DNA of 64,000 bases from Paracidovorax wautersii (GCF_900113035.1 NZ_FONX01000004.1:356674-420673); one strand, 5' to 3'; positions 19,369 to 29,179 are shown, counted from the first letter of the stretch. Numbers and translations are program-made. The notes: a model not told the origin generated them from the letters alone.

Positions 19369-19764
19369 TCAGGCCTTCTTCTCGACCACGCAGAAGCTGG
19401 CCGCGTAGTCGCTCTCGTCGGTCAGGGTGATGTGGCAGTGCAGGCCCTGCGCTTCGAACCATTCCTTGAGCGCGCCGTGCAGCACCACCTGCGGCTGGCC
19501 GCTGGGCAGGTTGGCGATCTCGCAGTGGCGCCAGGTCATGGGCATGCGCATGCCGAGGCCGATCGCCTTGCTGAACGATTCCTTGGCCGAAAAGCGCGTG
19601 GCCAGGTAGCGCAGACCCCGGTCGGGCCAGCGTTCGCTGCGGCGGCGCCAGATGGCGAGCTCACCCTCGGCCAGCACCTTTTCGGCGAAGCGGTCGCCGT
19701 GGCGCTCCAGGCTGGCGCGGATGCGGCGCACGTCGCAGATGTCGGTGCCTATGCCGTAGATCAT
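19369..19764 (-). CDS. acpS: Holo-[acyl-carrier-protein] synthase
   Basis: Transfers 4'-phosphopantetheine from CoA to Ser of ACP. Starts [15 protein letters not shown] with the Mg-binding Asp in GTD, and has the second signature [13 protein letters not shown]. 131 residues. ATG 19764 is chosen because the upstream part of the frame is repeat sequence. The acpP target gene is at 32.5-32.75 kb in this window. Confidence 0.96.
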   Translation of the reverse strand: MIYGIGTDICDVRRIRASLERHGDRFAEKVLAEGELAIWRRRSERWPDRGLRYLATRFSAKESFSKAIGLGMRMPMTWRHCEIANLPSGQPQVVLHGALKEWFEAQGLHCHITLTDESDYAASFCVVEKKA

Positions 19765-19784
19765 GTGAAGAAGGCTTTCAGTGC

Positions 19785-19838
19785 CGTAGAGGCCGCTGGC
19801 GCAGGCTGTGCCTGCATCATCAGCTATCGAAATATGAG
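19785..19838 (-). repeat. Dispersed palindromic element, copy 6 (5' of acpS)
   Basis: On the minus strand: CATATTTCGATAGCTGATGA, then GCAGGC-ACA-GCCTGC and GCGGCCTCTACGG. Diverged core, but it keeps the TCGATAGCTG arm and GCGG-CC(T) end. Fills the pdxJ-acpS gap. Confidence 0.5.
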
Positions 19839-19882
19839 TGATGGAGTCGGTGCCCGGCCGGCCGGCGGGCTGGCTGGCGATT

Positions 19883-20680
19883 TCAGCGCCGCGCCATGCC
19901 CTCGTCGATGCAGCGCTGGTAGGCCTGCACGGTGGCGGCATAGCCCAGTTCCAGCGCATCGGCGATCAGGGCGTGGCCGATGGAGACTTCGAGCAGCCCC
20001 GGCACGCCCTGCACGAAGGCCGCCAGGTTGTCCTGGTTCAGGTCGTGCCCGGCGTTCACGCCCAGGCCCGCATCCAGCGCGGCCTGCGCGGCGGCGGCGT
20101 AGCGGGCCAGCTGGGCGGCGGCCTCGGGCGTGCCCCAGGCGGCGGCGTAGGGTTCGGTGTAGAGCTCGACGCGGTCGGCGCCCACGGCGCGGGCGGCGGC
20201 CATCTGCCCGGGCTCCGGGTCCATGAAGAGGCTCACGCGCACGCCCAGGGCGCGGCACTCGGCCACCAGGGGCGCGAGGCGCTCGGCGTCCTGCGGAAAG
20301 CTCCAGCCGTGGTCGCTGGTGAACTGGTCTTCGCTGTCGGGCACGAAGGTGGCCTGCTGGGGCCGCACCGTGCGGATGAACTCCATCAGGTTCTGCGAAG
20401 GGTTGCCCTCGATGTTGAATTCGCGGCCGGGCCAGGCCTGGAGCAGCTCGGCCAGCGCATGCACGTCGGTGGCGCGGATGTGGCGCTCGTCGGGGCGTGG
20501 ATGCACGGTGATGCCCTGCGCGCCCGCCTGCAGGCACAGCTCGGCCGCGCGCGTGACGCTGGGAATGCCCAGGTGCCGGGTGTTGCGCACCAGCGCCACC
20601 TTGTTCACGTTGACCGAAAGGGCCGTGCGGCCGGGAGCGTCGTGGGCGGTGGCGTGGGGGACGGGAGTGGTCGTGGTCAT
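19883..20680 (-). CDS. pdxJ: Pyridoxine 5'-phosphate synthase
   Basis: Condenses 1-deoxyxylulose 5-phosphate with 3-amino-2-oxopropyl phosphate to make PNP. TIM barrel with [15 protein letters not shown] at the first strand, [12 protein letters not shown] and the C-terminal [11 protein letters not shown]. 265 residues with a Thr-rich N-terminal extension of about 18. Start ATG 20680 overlaps the recO stop by ATGA. Confidence 0.97.
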   Translation of the reverse strand: MTTTTPVPHATAHDAPGRTALSVNVNKVALVRNTRHLGIPSVTRAAELCLQAGAQGITVHPRPDERHIRATDVHALAELLQAWPGREFNIEGNPSQNLMEFIRTVRPQQATFVPDSEDQFTSDHGWSFPQDAERLAPLVAECRALGVRVSLFMDPEPGQMAAARAVGADRVELYTEPYAAAWGTPEAAAQLARYAAAAQAALDAGLGVNAGHDLNQDNLAAFVQGVPGLLEVSIGHALIADALELGYAATVQAYQRCIDEGMARR

Positions 20681-21462
20681 AGCAGTTGCAGATCCATCAT
20701 GAGCTGGCGCGTGCGCAGCAGCGGGCTGCCGCAATGGTATTGCAGCAGGGTGCGCAGCTGGGGCTTGAGGTCGGCGGTCATGGGCGTGTCGGTGGGGGCG
20801 GCGATCGCCCGCAGCGTGGGGGTGTAGCTGCCCGCGCCGCCGGGCTCCAGCGCGCGCTGCAGCGCCAGCCATTGCGCGCCGGGCAGCGTGGCGCGGTCGC
20901 CCGGCAAAGCGGCGCGCAGGCCGGCCTCGGGCACCAGCGCATAGCGGGCGGCGGGCTGCAGGCGGGTGAGGGTCATGGTCTCGGCATCGAGCGCGGGCAG
21001 CAGGCCGATCTCGCGCAGCAGCAGCAGCTCGAAGCTGCGCAGCACCGGCTCCAGCGCATCGCCGTGGCTGCCGCTGCCCAGCACGCGCACCACGCCGGCA
21101 TAGGCATCGAAGAGCGGCGCATGGGCGTCTTCGCGCGCCACCAGGCGCATCAGCAGCTCGTTCAGGTAAAGGCCCGCCAGCAGCGCGTCGCCCGTGGGCA
21201 TGACGTGGCCGCCCACCCATTCCGCGCCCTTGAGCGGATGCACCTCGCCCAGCCCTTCGGCGGTGACGGTGTAGCCCACCCGCAGGGGCTGCAGCGGCAG
21301 CAGCACGGGGCGGAAGTTGGAGGTCGGCTTCTTCGCCCCCTTGGCCACCAGCGCCACCCGGCCATAGTGGCGAGTGAACACGTCCAGGATCAGGCTGGAC
21401 TCGCTCCAGTCGTAGCGGTGCAGCACATAGGCAGGCTCTTCGGCAATGCGGCGCGCAGGCAT
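20677..21462 (-). CDS. recO: DNA repair protein RecO
   Basis: Loads RecA on SSB-coated DNA with RecR (RecFOR pathway). N-terminal OB fold with [20 protein letters not shown] and [16 protein letters not shown]. 261 residues. The zinc-finger cysteines seen in some RecO are absent, which is common in beta/gammaproteobacteria. Palindromic element copy 7 begins two bases upstream of the ATG, so the ribosome site lies within that repeat. Confidence 0.95.
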   Translation of the reverse strand: MPARRIAEEPAYVLHRYDWSESSLILDVFTRHYGRVALVAKGAKKPTSNFRPVLLPLQPLRVGYTVTAEGLGEVHPLKGAEWVGGHVMPTGDALLAGLYLNELLMRLVAREDAHAPLFDAYAGVVRVLGSGSHGDALEPVLRSFELLLLREIGLLPALDAETMTLTRLQPAARYALVPEAGLRAALPGDRATLPGAQWLALQRALEPGGAGSYTPTLRAIAAPTDTPMTADLKPQLRTLLQYHCGSPLLRTRQLMMDLQLL

Positions 21463-21464
21463 GG

Positions 21465-21516
21465 TTTGCTATGCAATCAATAGCTGCTTGCGCAGACTGG
21501 ATGCGCGCAAGAGGCC
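21465..21516 (+). repeat. Dispersed palindromic element, copy 7 (5' of recO)
   Basis: TTTGCTATGCAATCAATAGC, TGCTT, GCGC-loop-GCGCGCAAGAGGCC. Clear member, abutting the recO start codon. Confidence 0.7.
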
Positions 21517-21596
21517 GATTTCCTTGGAAGGGAGGATGAAGGAACCCGCCGGGAGCACGGCGCTCCGCACATTCACCGGCCTCACCCGTCAGCAGG

Positions 21597-21710
21597 CCGC
21601 GGAGCAGGCCACGCCAGCAGACGCCGCGGAGCGGGCTTGGCCCGGCCGCCGGCGTCGTCCCCCCTCCCGCAGGAGAGGGGGGAAGGCGCGCAGCGCCTCA
21701 GGGGGGTGTT
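21597..21710. repeat. Intergenic C/G-tract hairpin repeat, copy B
   Basis: Reverse-oriented relative of the trpA-accD repeat. CCCCCCTC (21659-21666) pairs with GAGGGGGG (21675-21682), flanked by GGCGCGCAGCGCCTCAGGGGGG on one side and a GCGG/CCGGC-rich arm on the other. Fills the era-recO gap. Confidence 0.6.
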
Positions 21711-21712
21711 CG

Positions 21713-22771
21713 TCACTCATACCCGAAGGAGCGCACCCGCGCCTCGTCGTCCGCCCAGCCCGAGCGCACCTTCACCCAGACTTCGAGGAACACCTTGGCG
21801 TCCATGAGCTTTTCCATCTCCTGCCGGGCTTCGGTGCTGATGCGCTTGAGGCGCTCGCCCTTCTCGCCGATGACCATGGCCTTGTGGCCGTCGCGCTCGA
21901 CGACGATGGTGGCCGCCACGCGCAGGAAGCGCTTGTGGGTCTTGCTGGGCTCTTCGTCGAACTTGTCGATGACGACGGTGGAGGTGTAGGGCAGCTCGTC
22001 GCCCGTGAAGCGGAAGAGCTTCTCGCGCACGGTCTCGCTGGCGAGGAACTTCTCGCTGCGGTCGGTCAGCTCGCCCTCGGAGTACCAGAAGGGCTGCTCG
22101 GGCAGGTACTTCTCGCAGATGCCGAACAGGCGCTCGATGTCGCCCTTGTTCTTGGCCGACATGGGCACGAACTCGGCGAACGGATGGCGCTCCTGCATGC
22201 CCTTGAGCCAGGGCGCGATCTCGGCGCGGCGATGCACCTCGTCGAGCTTGTTGGCGATCAGCAGCGTCGGAATGCCGGGCTTGAAGAGCGACAGCACCTT
22301 GGCGTCGGCCAGCGTGAAGCTGCCGGCCTCCACCACGAAGAGGATCAGGTCCACGTCGCCGATGGCGCCCATCACCGTCTTGTTGAGCGACTTGTTCAGC
22401 GCCGTGCTGTGCTTGGTCTGGAAGCCCGGCGTATCGACGAAGACGAACTGCGTCGCCTCGCGCGTGCGGATGCCGGTGATGCGGTGGCGCGTGGTCTGCG
22501 CCTTGCGCGAGGTGATGGAGATCTTCTGCCCCACCAGCGCGTTCATCAGCGTGGACTTGCCCACGTTGGGCTTGCCCACGATGGCGATCAGGCCGCAGCG
22601 CTGGCCGGCCGTGCTGGCGGCAGCAGCAGCGCCGGACGCGCTGGCGCCGGCCAGCACCGGGCCTGCGCCCGGCTTGGCGGCGGCGAGCATCGCCTCCAGA
22701 TCATTCTGGCCGGCAGCGCCCGTGTTCTCTGCGCCACCAGCTACGTTTTTGGTAGCGTCCTGGGAATTCAT
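21713..22771 (-). CDS. era: GTPase Era with Ala-rich N-terminal extension
   Basis: 16S rRNA-binding GTPase for 30S assembly. G1 is GKPNVGKS at 66-73, G3 DTPGF, G4 NKLD, with a C-terminal KH domain ([15 protein letters not shown]). About 55 residues precede the conserved core, making 352 against about 300 in E. coli. Residues 5-21 of this extension are encoded by palindromic element copy 8, so part of the extension appears to be repeat-derived. Start ATG overlaps rnc by ATGA. Confidence 0.95.
   Translation of the reverse strand: MNSQDATKNVAGGAENTGAAGQNDLEAMLAAAKPGAGPVLAGASASGAAAAASTAGQRCGLIAIVGKPNVGKSTLMNALVGQKISITSRKAQTTRHRITGIRTREATQFVFVDTPGFQTKHSTALNKSLNKTVMGAIGDVDLILFVVEAGSFTLADAKVLSLFKPGIPTLLIANKLDEVHRRAEIAPWLKGMQERHPFAEFVPMSAKNKGDIERLFGICEKYLPEQPFWYSEGELTDRSEKFLASETVREKLFRFTGDELPYTSTVVIDKFDEEPSKTHKRFLRVAATIVVERDGHKAMVIGEKGERLKRISTEARQEMEKLMDAKVFLEVWVKVRSGWADDEARVRSFGYE
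22709..22759 (-). repeat. Dispersed palindromic element, copy 8 (inside era)
   Basis: Minus strand: GACGCTACCAAAAACGTAGC, TGGTG, GCGC-loop-GGGCGCTGCCGGCC. It keeps all family landmarks and is read in frame as Era residues 5-21. Confidence 0.65.
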
Positions 22772-23496
22772 GCTTGCTTCTTCGCTTTCTTGAGGGCGGC
22801 CAGCAGCGCGGCGGCTGCAGCCTGTTCGCCGGCCCGGCGCGAACCGCCGGTGCCGCGTTCGGTCAGGCCCAATTCAGGGATGGTGCACTCGACATCGAAG
22901 GTCTGGCTGTGCGCTGCGCCCACGGTGCCCACCACGCGGTAGACGGGCAGCTTCATTTTGCGGCCCTGCAGCCACTCCTGCAATGCGGTCTTCGGGTCCT
23001 TGGCGGCGGCCTGCATCTGCGGGTTCACATCCATGCCCTCGAAGAGCCGGTGCACCAACGCCTCGGCGGGGGCATAGCCGGCATCGAGATAGACGGCGCC
23101 GATCACGGCCTCCAGCGCGTCGGCCAGGATGGACGGCCGCTGCTTGCCGCCGGACTTGGATTCGCCCTCGCCCAGGCGCAGCACCTCGGGCAGCTTCAGC
23201 CGCAGCGCCAGGCCGTGCAGGCTCTCCTGCCGCACGAGGTTGGCGCGCACGCGCGAGAGATCGCCCTCGGGCTGGTCGGCCAGCCGGCGGTAGAGCAGGC
23301 TGGAGACGGCCAGGTTCAGTACCGAATCGCCCAGGAATTCCAGGCGCTCGTTGTGGTCGGCGGAAAAGCTGCGGTGCGTGATGGCGCGCTGCAGCAGGGA
23401 GGCGTCGGAGAACGTGTGCTGCAGGCGGTCCTGCAGCTGGGAAAGAAGGGGTGGCAGCACTGAGTGGGGGGAGCTAGGTCGGGGGTGCGTTGACAA
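22768..23496 (-). CDS. rnc: Ribonuclease III
   Basis: Double-stranded RNA endonuclease for rRNA and mRNA maturation. Signature [11 protein letters not shown] (catalytic Glu53, Asp57) and second acidic motif in [14 protein letters not shown]; the dsRNA-binding domain occupies the last third. TTG 23496 gives 242 residues; a GTG 12 codons in is an alternative and neither has a clear Shine-Dalgarno. The start is therefore uncertain. Confidence 0.95.
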   Translation of the reverse strand: MSTHPRPSSPHSVLPPLLSQLQDRLQHTFSDASLLQRAITHRSFSADHNERLEFLGDSVLNLAVSSLLYRRLADQPEGDLSRVRANLVRQESLHGLALRLKLPEVLRLGEGESKSGGKQRPSILADALEAVIGAVYLDAGYAPAEALVHRLFEGMDVNPQMQAAAKDPKTALQEWLQGRKMKLPVYRVVGTVGAAHSQTFDVECTIPELGLTERGTGGSRRAGEQAAAAALLAALKKAKKQA

Positions 23497-23610
23497 CAGA
23501 AGGCGGGGATGGAGCCGGTGGGTATCCGGCGTGTCGGGGGGCGTCAGGGCGGGTTGCGAAAGCGCGGCCGGCCCGGGCGCCGAGCGCGGCCTGGGCCGCG
23601 CGATGTAGCT

Positions 23611-23997
23611 TCAGGGCGCCGTCGAATTCTGGAAGCGATAGACCAGATAGGCCGGGCCGATCAGGTGGATCTCGCGCGAGTAGTTGTACGAGACGACCAG
23701 CCTGTCGTTGGCGCCCTTAGTCACTTCGAGGTCGCTGGCCTTGACCGATTCGATGCTGTCGATGGCTGCCGCACGGTCGAAGGCGGCTCGCGCCTCGGCC
23801 ACGGTGCTCTCGCGGGCCGCCTTGGCGGCCGCCTTGTGGATGGCCTGGCTCTCCAGGAAGATCGGCACCGACTGCGACCCGATGGCGAACAGCGCCACCA
23901 CGATCACCCCCAGCAGCACGACGCTGATGAAGGACATGCCGCGCTGGCGCGAACGCAGCGTGCGGCGTGGCAGGACGGCGGAGATGGGCATGGTCAT
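23611..23997 (-). CDS. DUF4845 single-pass membrane protein
   Basis: 128 residues. One N-terminal membrane segment (MSFISVVLLGVIVVALFAIG) preceded by RQRG resembles a type IV pilin-like leader, followed by a soluble DUF4845 domain ending RFQNS. Found between lepB and rnc in most Burkholderiales; function unknown. Start ATG 23997 has GGGAG about nine bases upstream. A pseudopilin role is only a guess from the N-terminus. Confidence 0.85.
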   Translation of the reverse strand: MTMPISAVLPRRTLRSRQRGMSFISVVLLGVIVVALFAIGSQSVPIFLESQAIHKAAAKAARESTVAEARAAFDRAAAIDSIESVKASDLEVTKGANDRLVVSYNYSREIHLIGPAYLVYRFQNSTAP

Positions 23998-24140
23998 GGC
24001 GTGGACTCCCTCGGTGCTGGATCGGTTGAACAATGGCCGGCGGCTCGATGACGAGCGTTGCACGGCGACTCGCGGCGGGGCCGGCCACCAGCCTGCCGCC
24101 GGGCAGCGCGCCGCCATGGCGGCGGCGCGGGCGGCCCGGG

Positions 24141-25106
24141 TCAGCTGAACGAACCGATGCGGCGCGGATTGCTGAAGTTCATCCAGATGAAGAAGGCCTT
24201 GCCGACGATGTTGGCGTCGGGCACGAAGCCCCAGTAGCGCGAGTCCAGCGAATTATCGCGGTTGTCGCCCATCATGAAGTAGTAGCCCTCGGGCACCTTG
24301 CAGGTCACGCCTTCGACGCTGTAGCGGCAGTTCTCGCGGAACTTGAAGTTGCTCGCGCCCTGCACGAAGGCCGGCACCTGCGGGTTGTTCAGGATGCCGT
24401 GGCGGTGCTCGCCCAGCTGCTCCTCGAACTGCTTGAAGTACGCCATCGCGTCGTCGTCGAAGTAGTCGGGCAGCTCGGTGGTGGGCACGGGCTTGCCGTT
24501 GATGGTCAGCCGCTTGTTGAGGTAGGCCACCTCGTCGCCCGGCACGCCGACCACGCGCTTGATGTAGTCCACGCTGGGCTGCGGCGGAAAGCGGAACACC
24601 ATCACGTCGCCGCGCTCGGGCGCATGGCCTTCGGTGATCTTCTTGTTGATGACCGGCAGGCGGATGCCATAGACGAACTTGTTCACCAGGATCAGGTCGC
24701 CCACGTGCAGCGTCGGGATCATGGAGCCCGAGGGGATCTTGAACGGCTCGAAGAGGAACGAGCGCAGCAGGAACACCATGGCGATCACCGGGAAGAGCCC
24801 GGCCGTCCAGTCCAGCCACCAGGGCTGCATGAGGATGCGGCCCTTGGCCTCTTCCACGTCCACATCGACCTTGGCGATGCCCATGCGGTCGAGCTCGGCG
24901 CGGCGCTGGACGGCGGCGTCCTCGATGGCCTGGGCCGCACGGCGGCGGCGCGGCAGGAAGTAGAAGCGCTCGGCCAGCCAGTAGCAGCCCGTGACCACGG
25001 TGGCCAGGAACAGCAGCAGCGCGAAATTGCCTTCGATGGCGCCCAGGTACCAGGCGCCCACGTAGCCGACGAAAGCCGCCAGCACCAGGGATGTGATGAT
25101 TTGCAT
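24141..25106 (-). CDS. lepB: Signal peptidase I
   Basis: Removes signal peptides on the periplasmic face. Two N-terminal membrane segments (about 3-22 and 28-45) plus one near 101-117. Catalytic Ser128 is in PSGSMIPTL and general-base Lys183 in YIKRVVG. The C-terminal GDNRDNSLDSRYWG box is intact. 321 residues. It starts 11 bases after lepA, so the two are cotranscribed. Confidence 0.97.
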   Translation of the reverse strand: MQIITSLVLAAFVGYVGAWYLGAIEGNFALLLFLATVVTGCYWLAERFYFLPRRRRAAQAIEDAAVQRRAELDRMGIAKVDVDVEEAKGRILMQPWWLDWTAGLFPVIAMVFLLRSFLFEPFKIPSGSMIPTLHVGDLILVNKFVYGIRLPVINKKITEGHAPERGDVMVFRFPPQPSVDYIKRVVGVPGDEVAYLNKRLTINGKPVPTTELPDYFDDDAMAYFKQFEEQLGEHRHGILNNPQVPAFVQGASNFKFRENCRYSVEGVTCKVPEGYYFMMGDNRDNSLDSRYWGFVPDANIVGKAFFIWMNFSNPRRIGSFS

Positions 25107-25117
25107 CGTTTCTCTTC

Positions 25118-26926
25118 TCAGTCTTCGACCTGAAGGATGGCCAGGAACGCTTCTTGGGGCACTTCGACGGAGCCGATCTGCTTCATGCGCTTCTTGCCGG
25201 CCTTCTGCTTTTCGAGCAGCTTGCGCTTGCGGGTGATGTCGCCGCCATAGCACTTGGCCAGCACGTTCTTGCGCAGGGCCTTGATGGTTTCGCGGGCGAT
25301 GATGTTGGCGCCGATGGCGGCCTGGATCGCCACGTCGAACATCTGGCGGCTGATGATCTCGCGCATCTTGGCCGCCACGGCGCGGCCGCGGTAGGCCGAC
25401 TGGCTGCGGTGGACGATGATGGACAGCGCATCGACCTTCTCGCCGTTGAGCAGGATGTCCACCTTCACCACGTCGGAGGCGCGGTATTCCTTGAACTCGT
25501 AGTCCATGGACGCATAGCCGCGCGACACGGATTTGAGCTTGTCGAAGAAGTCCAGCACGATCTCGCCCAGCGGCAGCTCGTAGGTGAGCATCACCTGGCG
25601 GCCGTGGTAGGCCATGTTCAGCTGCACGCCGCGCTTCTGGTTGGCCAGCGTCATCACGGGGCCGACGTAGTCCTGCGGCATGTAGAGATGCACGGTCACG
25701 ATGGGCTCGCGGATCTCCTGGATGCGGCCCTGGTCGGGCATCTTGGAGGGGTTCTCCACCATGATGACCTCGCCGTCGCCCTTGACCACTTCATAGACCA
25801 CGCTGGGCGCGGTGGTGATGAGGTCCTGGTCGAACTCGCGCTCCAGGCGCTCCTGCACGATCTCCATGTGCAGGAGGCCCAGGAAGCCGCAGCGGAAGCC
25901 GAAGCCCAGCGCCTGCGACACCTCGGGCTCGAAATGCAGCGAGGCATCGTTGAGCTGGAGCTTTTCCAGCGCATCGCGCAGCTGGTCGTATTCGCTCGCC
26001 TCGGTCGGGTAGAGGCCCGCGAACACCTGCGGCTGGATTTCCTTGAAGCCGGGCAGCGCCTGCTCGGCAGGGCCCAGGTTGTTGGGCAGCTTCTTTTCGA
26101 GCGTGATGGTGTCGCCCACCTTGGCGGCCTTCAGCTCCTTGATGCCCGCGATGATGAAGCCCACCTCGCCCGCGTTCAGCGCGTTGCGCGGCTCGTTGGC
26201 GGGGGTGAAGACGCCCAGGTTGTCGGCGTTGTACACCGCGCCCGAGGCCATCATCTTGAAGCGCTCGCCCTTGAGCAGGCGGCCATCGACCACGCGCACC
26301 AGCATCACCACGCCCACGTACGAGTCGAACCAGCTGTCGATGATCATGGCGCGCAGCGGCGCGTCGGGGTTGCCGCGCGGCGCGGGCACCTTGGCGACGA
26401 TCAGCTCCAGGATCTCCTCGATGCCCATGCCGGTCTTGGCCGAGCACGGAATGGCGTCGCCCGCGTCGATGCCGATCACGTCCTCGATCTCGGCCTTGGC
26501 GTTGTCCGGGTCGGCCTGAGGCAGGTCCATCTTGTTGAGCACCGGCAGCACTTCCACGCCCAGGTCGAGCGCGGTGTAGCAGTTGGCCACGGTCTGGGCT
26601 TCCACGCCCTGCGAGGCATCGACCACCAAGAGCGCGCCTTCGCAGGCGGAGAGCGAACGCGAAACCTCGTAGGAGAAGTCAACGTGGCCGGGCGTGTCGA
26701 TCAGATTGAGGTTGTAGACCTGCCCGTCCTTGGCCTTGTATTGCAGCGCGGCGGTCTGGGCCTTGATGGTTATCCCACGCTCTTTTTCGATGTCCATCGA
26801 ATCGAGCACCTGCGCTTCCATCTGGCGCTCCTCAAGGCCGCCGCAACGCTGGATGAGGCGGTCGGCAAGGGTCGACTTGCCATGGTCGATGTGCGCGATG
26901 ATGGAAAAATTTCTGATGTGATTCAT
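25118..26926 (-). CDS. lepA: Elongation factor 4 (LepA)
   Basis: Ribosomal GTPase that back-translocates or assists 30S assembly. G1 [10 protein letters not shown]3 DTPGHVDF, G4 NKMDLP; C-terminal LepA-specific [21 protein letters not shown] tail is present as [19 protein letters not shown]. 602 residues. ATG 26926 is chosen over the TTG one codon upstream. AT-rich sequence ahead probably carries its own promoter, since strong terminators separate it from mucD. Confidence 0.98.
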   Translation of the reverse strand: MNHIRNFSIIAHIDHGKSTLADRLIQRCGGLEERQMEAQVLDSMDIEKERGITIKAQTAALQYKAKDGQVYNLNLIDTPGHVDFSYEVSRSLSACEGALLVVDASQGVEAQTVANCYTALDLGVEVLPVLNKMDLPQADPDNAKAEIEDVIGIDAGDAIPCSAKTGMGIEEILELIVAKVPAPRGNPDAPLRAMIIDSWFDSYVGVVMLVRVVDGRLLKGERFKMMASGAVYNADNLGVFTPANEPRNALNAGEVGFIIAGIKELKAAKVGDTITLEKKLPNNLGPAEQALPGFKEIQPQVFAGLYPTEASEYDQLRDALEKLQLNDASLHFEPEVSQALGFGFRCGFLGLLHMEIVQERLEREFDQDLITTAPSVVYEVVKGDGEVIMVENPSKMPDQGRIQEIREPIVTVHLYMPQDYVGPVMTLANQKRGVQLNMAYHGRQVMLTYELPLGEIVLDFFDKLKSVSRGYASMDYEFKEYRASDVVKVDILLNGEKVDALSIIVHRSQSAYRGRAVAAKMREIISRQMFDVAIQAAIGANIIARETIKALRKNVLAKCYGGDITRKRKLLEKQKAGKKRMKQIGSVEVPQEAFLAILQVED

Positions 26927-26970
26927 CAACGGAAAGCGTCAAGTGATTGAATTAAAACGGCGCGCACAAG

Positions 26971-27002
26971 AAAAAAGGGCGCGTCAAATGGCGACGCGCC
27001 CT
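26971..27002 (-). terminator. Minus-strand terminator 1, lepA side
   Basis: AGGGCGCGTC/GACGCGCCCT, a 10-bp stem with 7-base loop, followed on the minus strand by TTTTTT. Ends transcripts coming from mucD or a small RNA before lepA. Confidence 0.88.
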
Positions 27003-27050
27003 GAACCAACAATCATTGGCAACTGCGATAGTTGGGACTTCATTGTAGGC

Positions 27051-27073
27051 AAAAAGGGCTTTCGGGAAAGCCC
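27051..27073 (-). terminator. Minus-strand terminator 2
   Basis: GGGCTTT-loop-AAAGCCC 7-bp stem with a tetraloop, followed on the minus strand by TTTTT. Only about 50 bases from terminator 1; TACAAT lies just beyond it on the minus strand and could start a further short transcript. Confidence 0.8.
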
Positions 27074-27117
27074 GGCCAGCGGTGCCACCCAGGCGTTGCC
27101 GGCTTGCAACGAGAATT

Positions 27118-27137
27118 TTATCAACAGCTTATTCACA
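27118..27137. promoter_or_regulatory. DnaA-box-like pair
   Basis: TTATCAACA (27118-27126, one mismatch to TTATNCACA) and TTATTCACA (27129-27137, perfect) stand two bases apart in an AT-rich patch, with TTGTGG and TGTGGAACA-like words downstream. No replication gene is near. DnaA binding is untested. Confidence 0.3.
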
Positions 27138-27194
27138 GAACCGCCAACAACTTGCTGAACAACTTGTGGGCGATCTGTGGAACACCTGTGCATG

Positions 27195-27229
27195 AAAAAG
27201 ATGCGTCCCACATCATGGTGTGCCGCATC
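27195..27229 (-). terminator. Minus-strand terminator 3
   Basis: GATGCG (27200-27205) pairs with CGCATC (27224-27229) around an inner CACA/TGTG stem, followed on the minus strand by TTTTT (27199-27195). It lies about 200 bases downstream of the mucD stop. Confidence 0.72.
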
Positions 27230-27258
27230 GGTTTTATGCCCGCAGGCAGGTAAGAGCG
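27195..27258 (-). ncRNA. Candidate small RNA between mucD and lepA
   Basis: A TAGAAT -10-like box at 27270-27265 (minus) precedes about 64 bases that end in terminator 3. The 5' part can form TGCC-TGCG-GGCA. No coding potential is evident. Existence rests on promoter-like and terminator signals only; a -35 is not clear. It could instead be the 3' end of the mucD message. Confidence 0.3.
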
Positions 27259-27429
27259 CCCCGCATTCTACCGAAAACCATACATAGCCCTGCCGCGCCC
27301 CGGATGGCGAGGCTCCAGAGCGGCGGCACAGCGAATTTGTAACACCCCCCATCCGCCGGCCGGGCCGCCCGCTATCCCGAGCACACGCCAGGGTCTTGGC
27401 ATGGCACCGGCGCAGCGGCCCCAGGGCGT

Positions 27430-28905
27430 TCAACGGGTGGGCCGGATCAGGGCGTACTGCGCCCATTCGCCGCGGCGGAACAGCACGTTGATCGGCTTGG
27501 CCTTGTCGGCCTTGGCCAGCACCGCGTCGAACTCCTTGACGCTGCCCACCTCGGTGTTGGCGATGGAGACGATCACGTCGCCCTCGCGCAGCCCGGCGCG
27601 CGCGGCGGCATCGGCCGCAGCCACCACCCGCACGCCGCCCTTGACCTTCAGCTCCTTCTTCTGCGCGTCGGTCAGCTCGGCCACGCTCAGGCCGACCTGC
27701 TTGGCCGCAGCGGAGGACTTGGGACCCGCATCCTTGTCGGCCGCCTTGGCCACCGGCTTGTCATCGGGCTCGACCTCGGCGATGGTGATCGGGAAGTCGC
27801 GCATCACGCCGCGCCGGAACACGCTCACCGTGCTCTTGGTGCCCGGTTTGGTATTGCCCACCAGGCGCGGCAGGTCGGCCGCCTTCTCCACGGCCTTGCC
27901 GTCGAAGCGCGTGATCACGTCGCCCGCCTCCACGCCGGCCTTGTCGGCGGGCGAGCCCGCTTCCACGCCGCGCACCAGCGCGCCCTGCGGCTTGCCCAGG
28001 CCGATGGATTCGGCCACGTCCTTGGCCACGGATTCGATCTGCACGCCGATGCGGCCGCGGCTCACCCGGCCCGTCGCGCGCAGCTGGTCGCTCACACGGA
28101 TGGCTTCGTCGATCGGGATGGCGAAGGAGATGCCCATGAACCCGCCCGAGCGCGAATAGATCTGGCTGTTGATGCCGACCACCTCGCCGCGCATGTTGAT
28201 CAGCGGCCCGCCGGAATTGCCGGGGTTGATCGCCACGTCGGTCTGGATGAAGGGCAGGTAGTCACCCGTGTCGCGCTGCTTGGCGCTGACGATGCCCGCC
28301 GTGACGCTGTTGTCCAGGCCGAAGGGCGAGCCGATGGCCATCACCCACTCGCCCACGCGCAGGCGGCTCACGTCGCCGATCTTCACGGCAGGCAGGCCGG
28401 TGGCATCGATCTTGACGACGGCCACGTCGGTGCGCTTGTCGGAGCCCACGATCCTGGCCTTGAATTCGCGCTTGTCGGTCAGCGTGACGATGACCTCCTC
28501 GGCGCCGTCCACCACATGGTGGTTGGTCATGATGTAGCCGTCGGAGGTCAGGATGAAGCCCGAGCCCACGCCGCGCGACTGCTCTTCAGGCTGCGGTGCG
28601 CGCTGCTGCGGCGCCTGCTGGCGCGGCAGATTGGGTATCGGCACGCCGAAACGGCGGAAGAACTCCAGCATCTCCTCGTCCATCGCATTGCCGCCGGAAC
28701 GGTCGGAGACCTTCTCGACCGTGCGGATGTTGACGACGGAGGGCCCCACCTGGTCCACCAGATCGGTGAAGTCCGGCAGTCCGCGCACGGACGCGGCAGG
28801 CTGCGCGCGGGCCGCCTGCACCGGAAGCACCGCCAGGCTGCCAGACAGAGCCATCGCGCCCGCCAGGGCCAGGGCATGCAGGTTCTTCCAATCGATCAGG
28901 GGCAT
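27430..28905 (-). CDS. mucD: Periplasmic serine protease DegP/MucD
   Basis: Do-like HtrA protease/chaperone for envelope protein quality control. Signal peptide residues 1-34 (ends VQAARA). Trypsin-like triad His130 (TNHHV), Asp160 (RTDVAVV) and Ser231 (NPGNSGGPL), then two PDZ domains. 491 residues. ATG 28905 is preferred, with AAAGG upstream; the frame stays open far upstream but that is read-through of non-coding sequence. Third gene of the rpoE-rseA-mucD unit. Confidence 0.96.
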   Translation of the reverse strand: MPLIDWKNLHALALAGAMALSGSLAVLPVQAARAQPAASVRGLPDFTDLVDQVGPSVVNIRTVEKVSDRSGGNAMDEEMLEFFRRFGVPIPNLPRQQAPQQRAPQPEEQSRGVGSGFILTSDGYIMTNHHVVDGAEEVIVTLTDKREFKARIVGSDKRTDVAVVKIDATGLPAVKIGDVSRLRVGEWVMAIGSPFGLDNSVTAGIVSAKQRDTGDYLPFIQTDVAINPGNSGGPLINMRGEVVGINSQIYSRSGGFMGISFAIPIDEAIRVSDQLRATGRVSRGRIGVQIESVAKDVAESIGLGKPQGALVRGVEAGSPADKAGVEAGDVITRFDGKAVEKAADLPRLVGNTKPGTKSTVSVFRRGVMRDFPITIAEVEPDDKPVAKAADKDAGPKSSAAAKQVGLSVAELTDAQKKELKVKGGVRVVAAADAAARAGLREGDVIVSIANTEVGSVKEFDAVLAKADKAKPINVLFRRGEWAQYALIRPTR

Positions 28906-29179
28906 CTTCGACCTTTCTAATTGCGACATTCGGTGCGGGGAGGAAAGTGAAAACGATAGCGCGAACGCGCCAAGTGCGGTGGCCGCCCTGCAAGGGCGGC
29001 AAAGCCGTGGGGACATGCCCGGCCGACATGATGCCGCGAGAACGGGCCGCATCGCAGACACGGCCAGCCAGCGGTGCGTGGCGGCTTGAATGCAGCGCCA
29101 TACACCGCAAGCCGCGCTGGGGGAGGCGGCCGGTACGGCAGGCCAGCGCCCGGCGCCGTGGGCCCTGCCCTGCACGGGC

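Noticed and set aside
28943..28985. AAAACGATAGCGCGAACGCGC as a further palindromic element
   Set aside because: Has GATAGC and GCGC but wrong spacing and no right arm; too weak to count.
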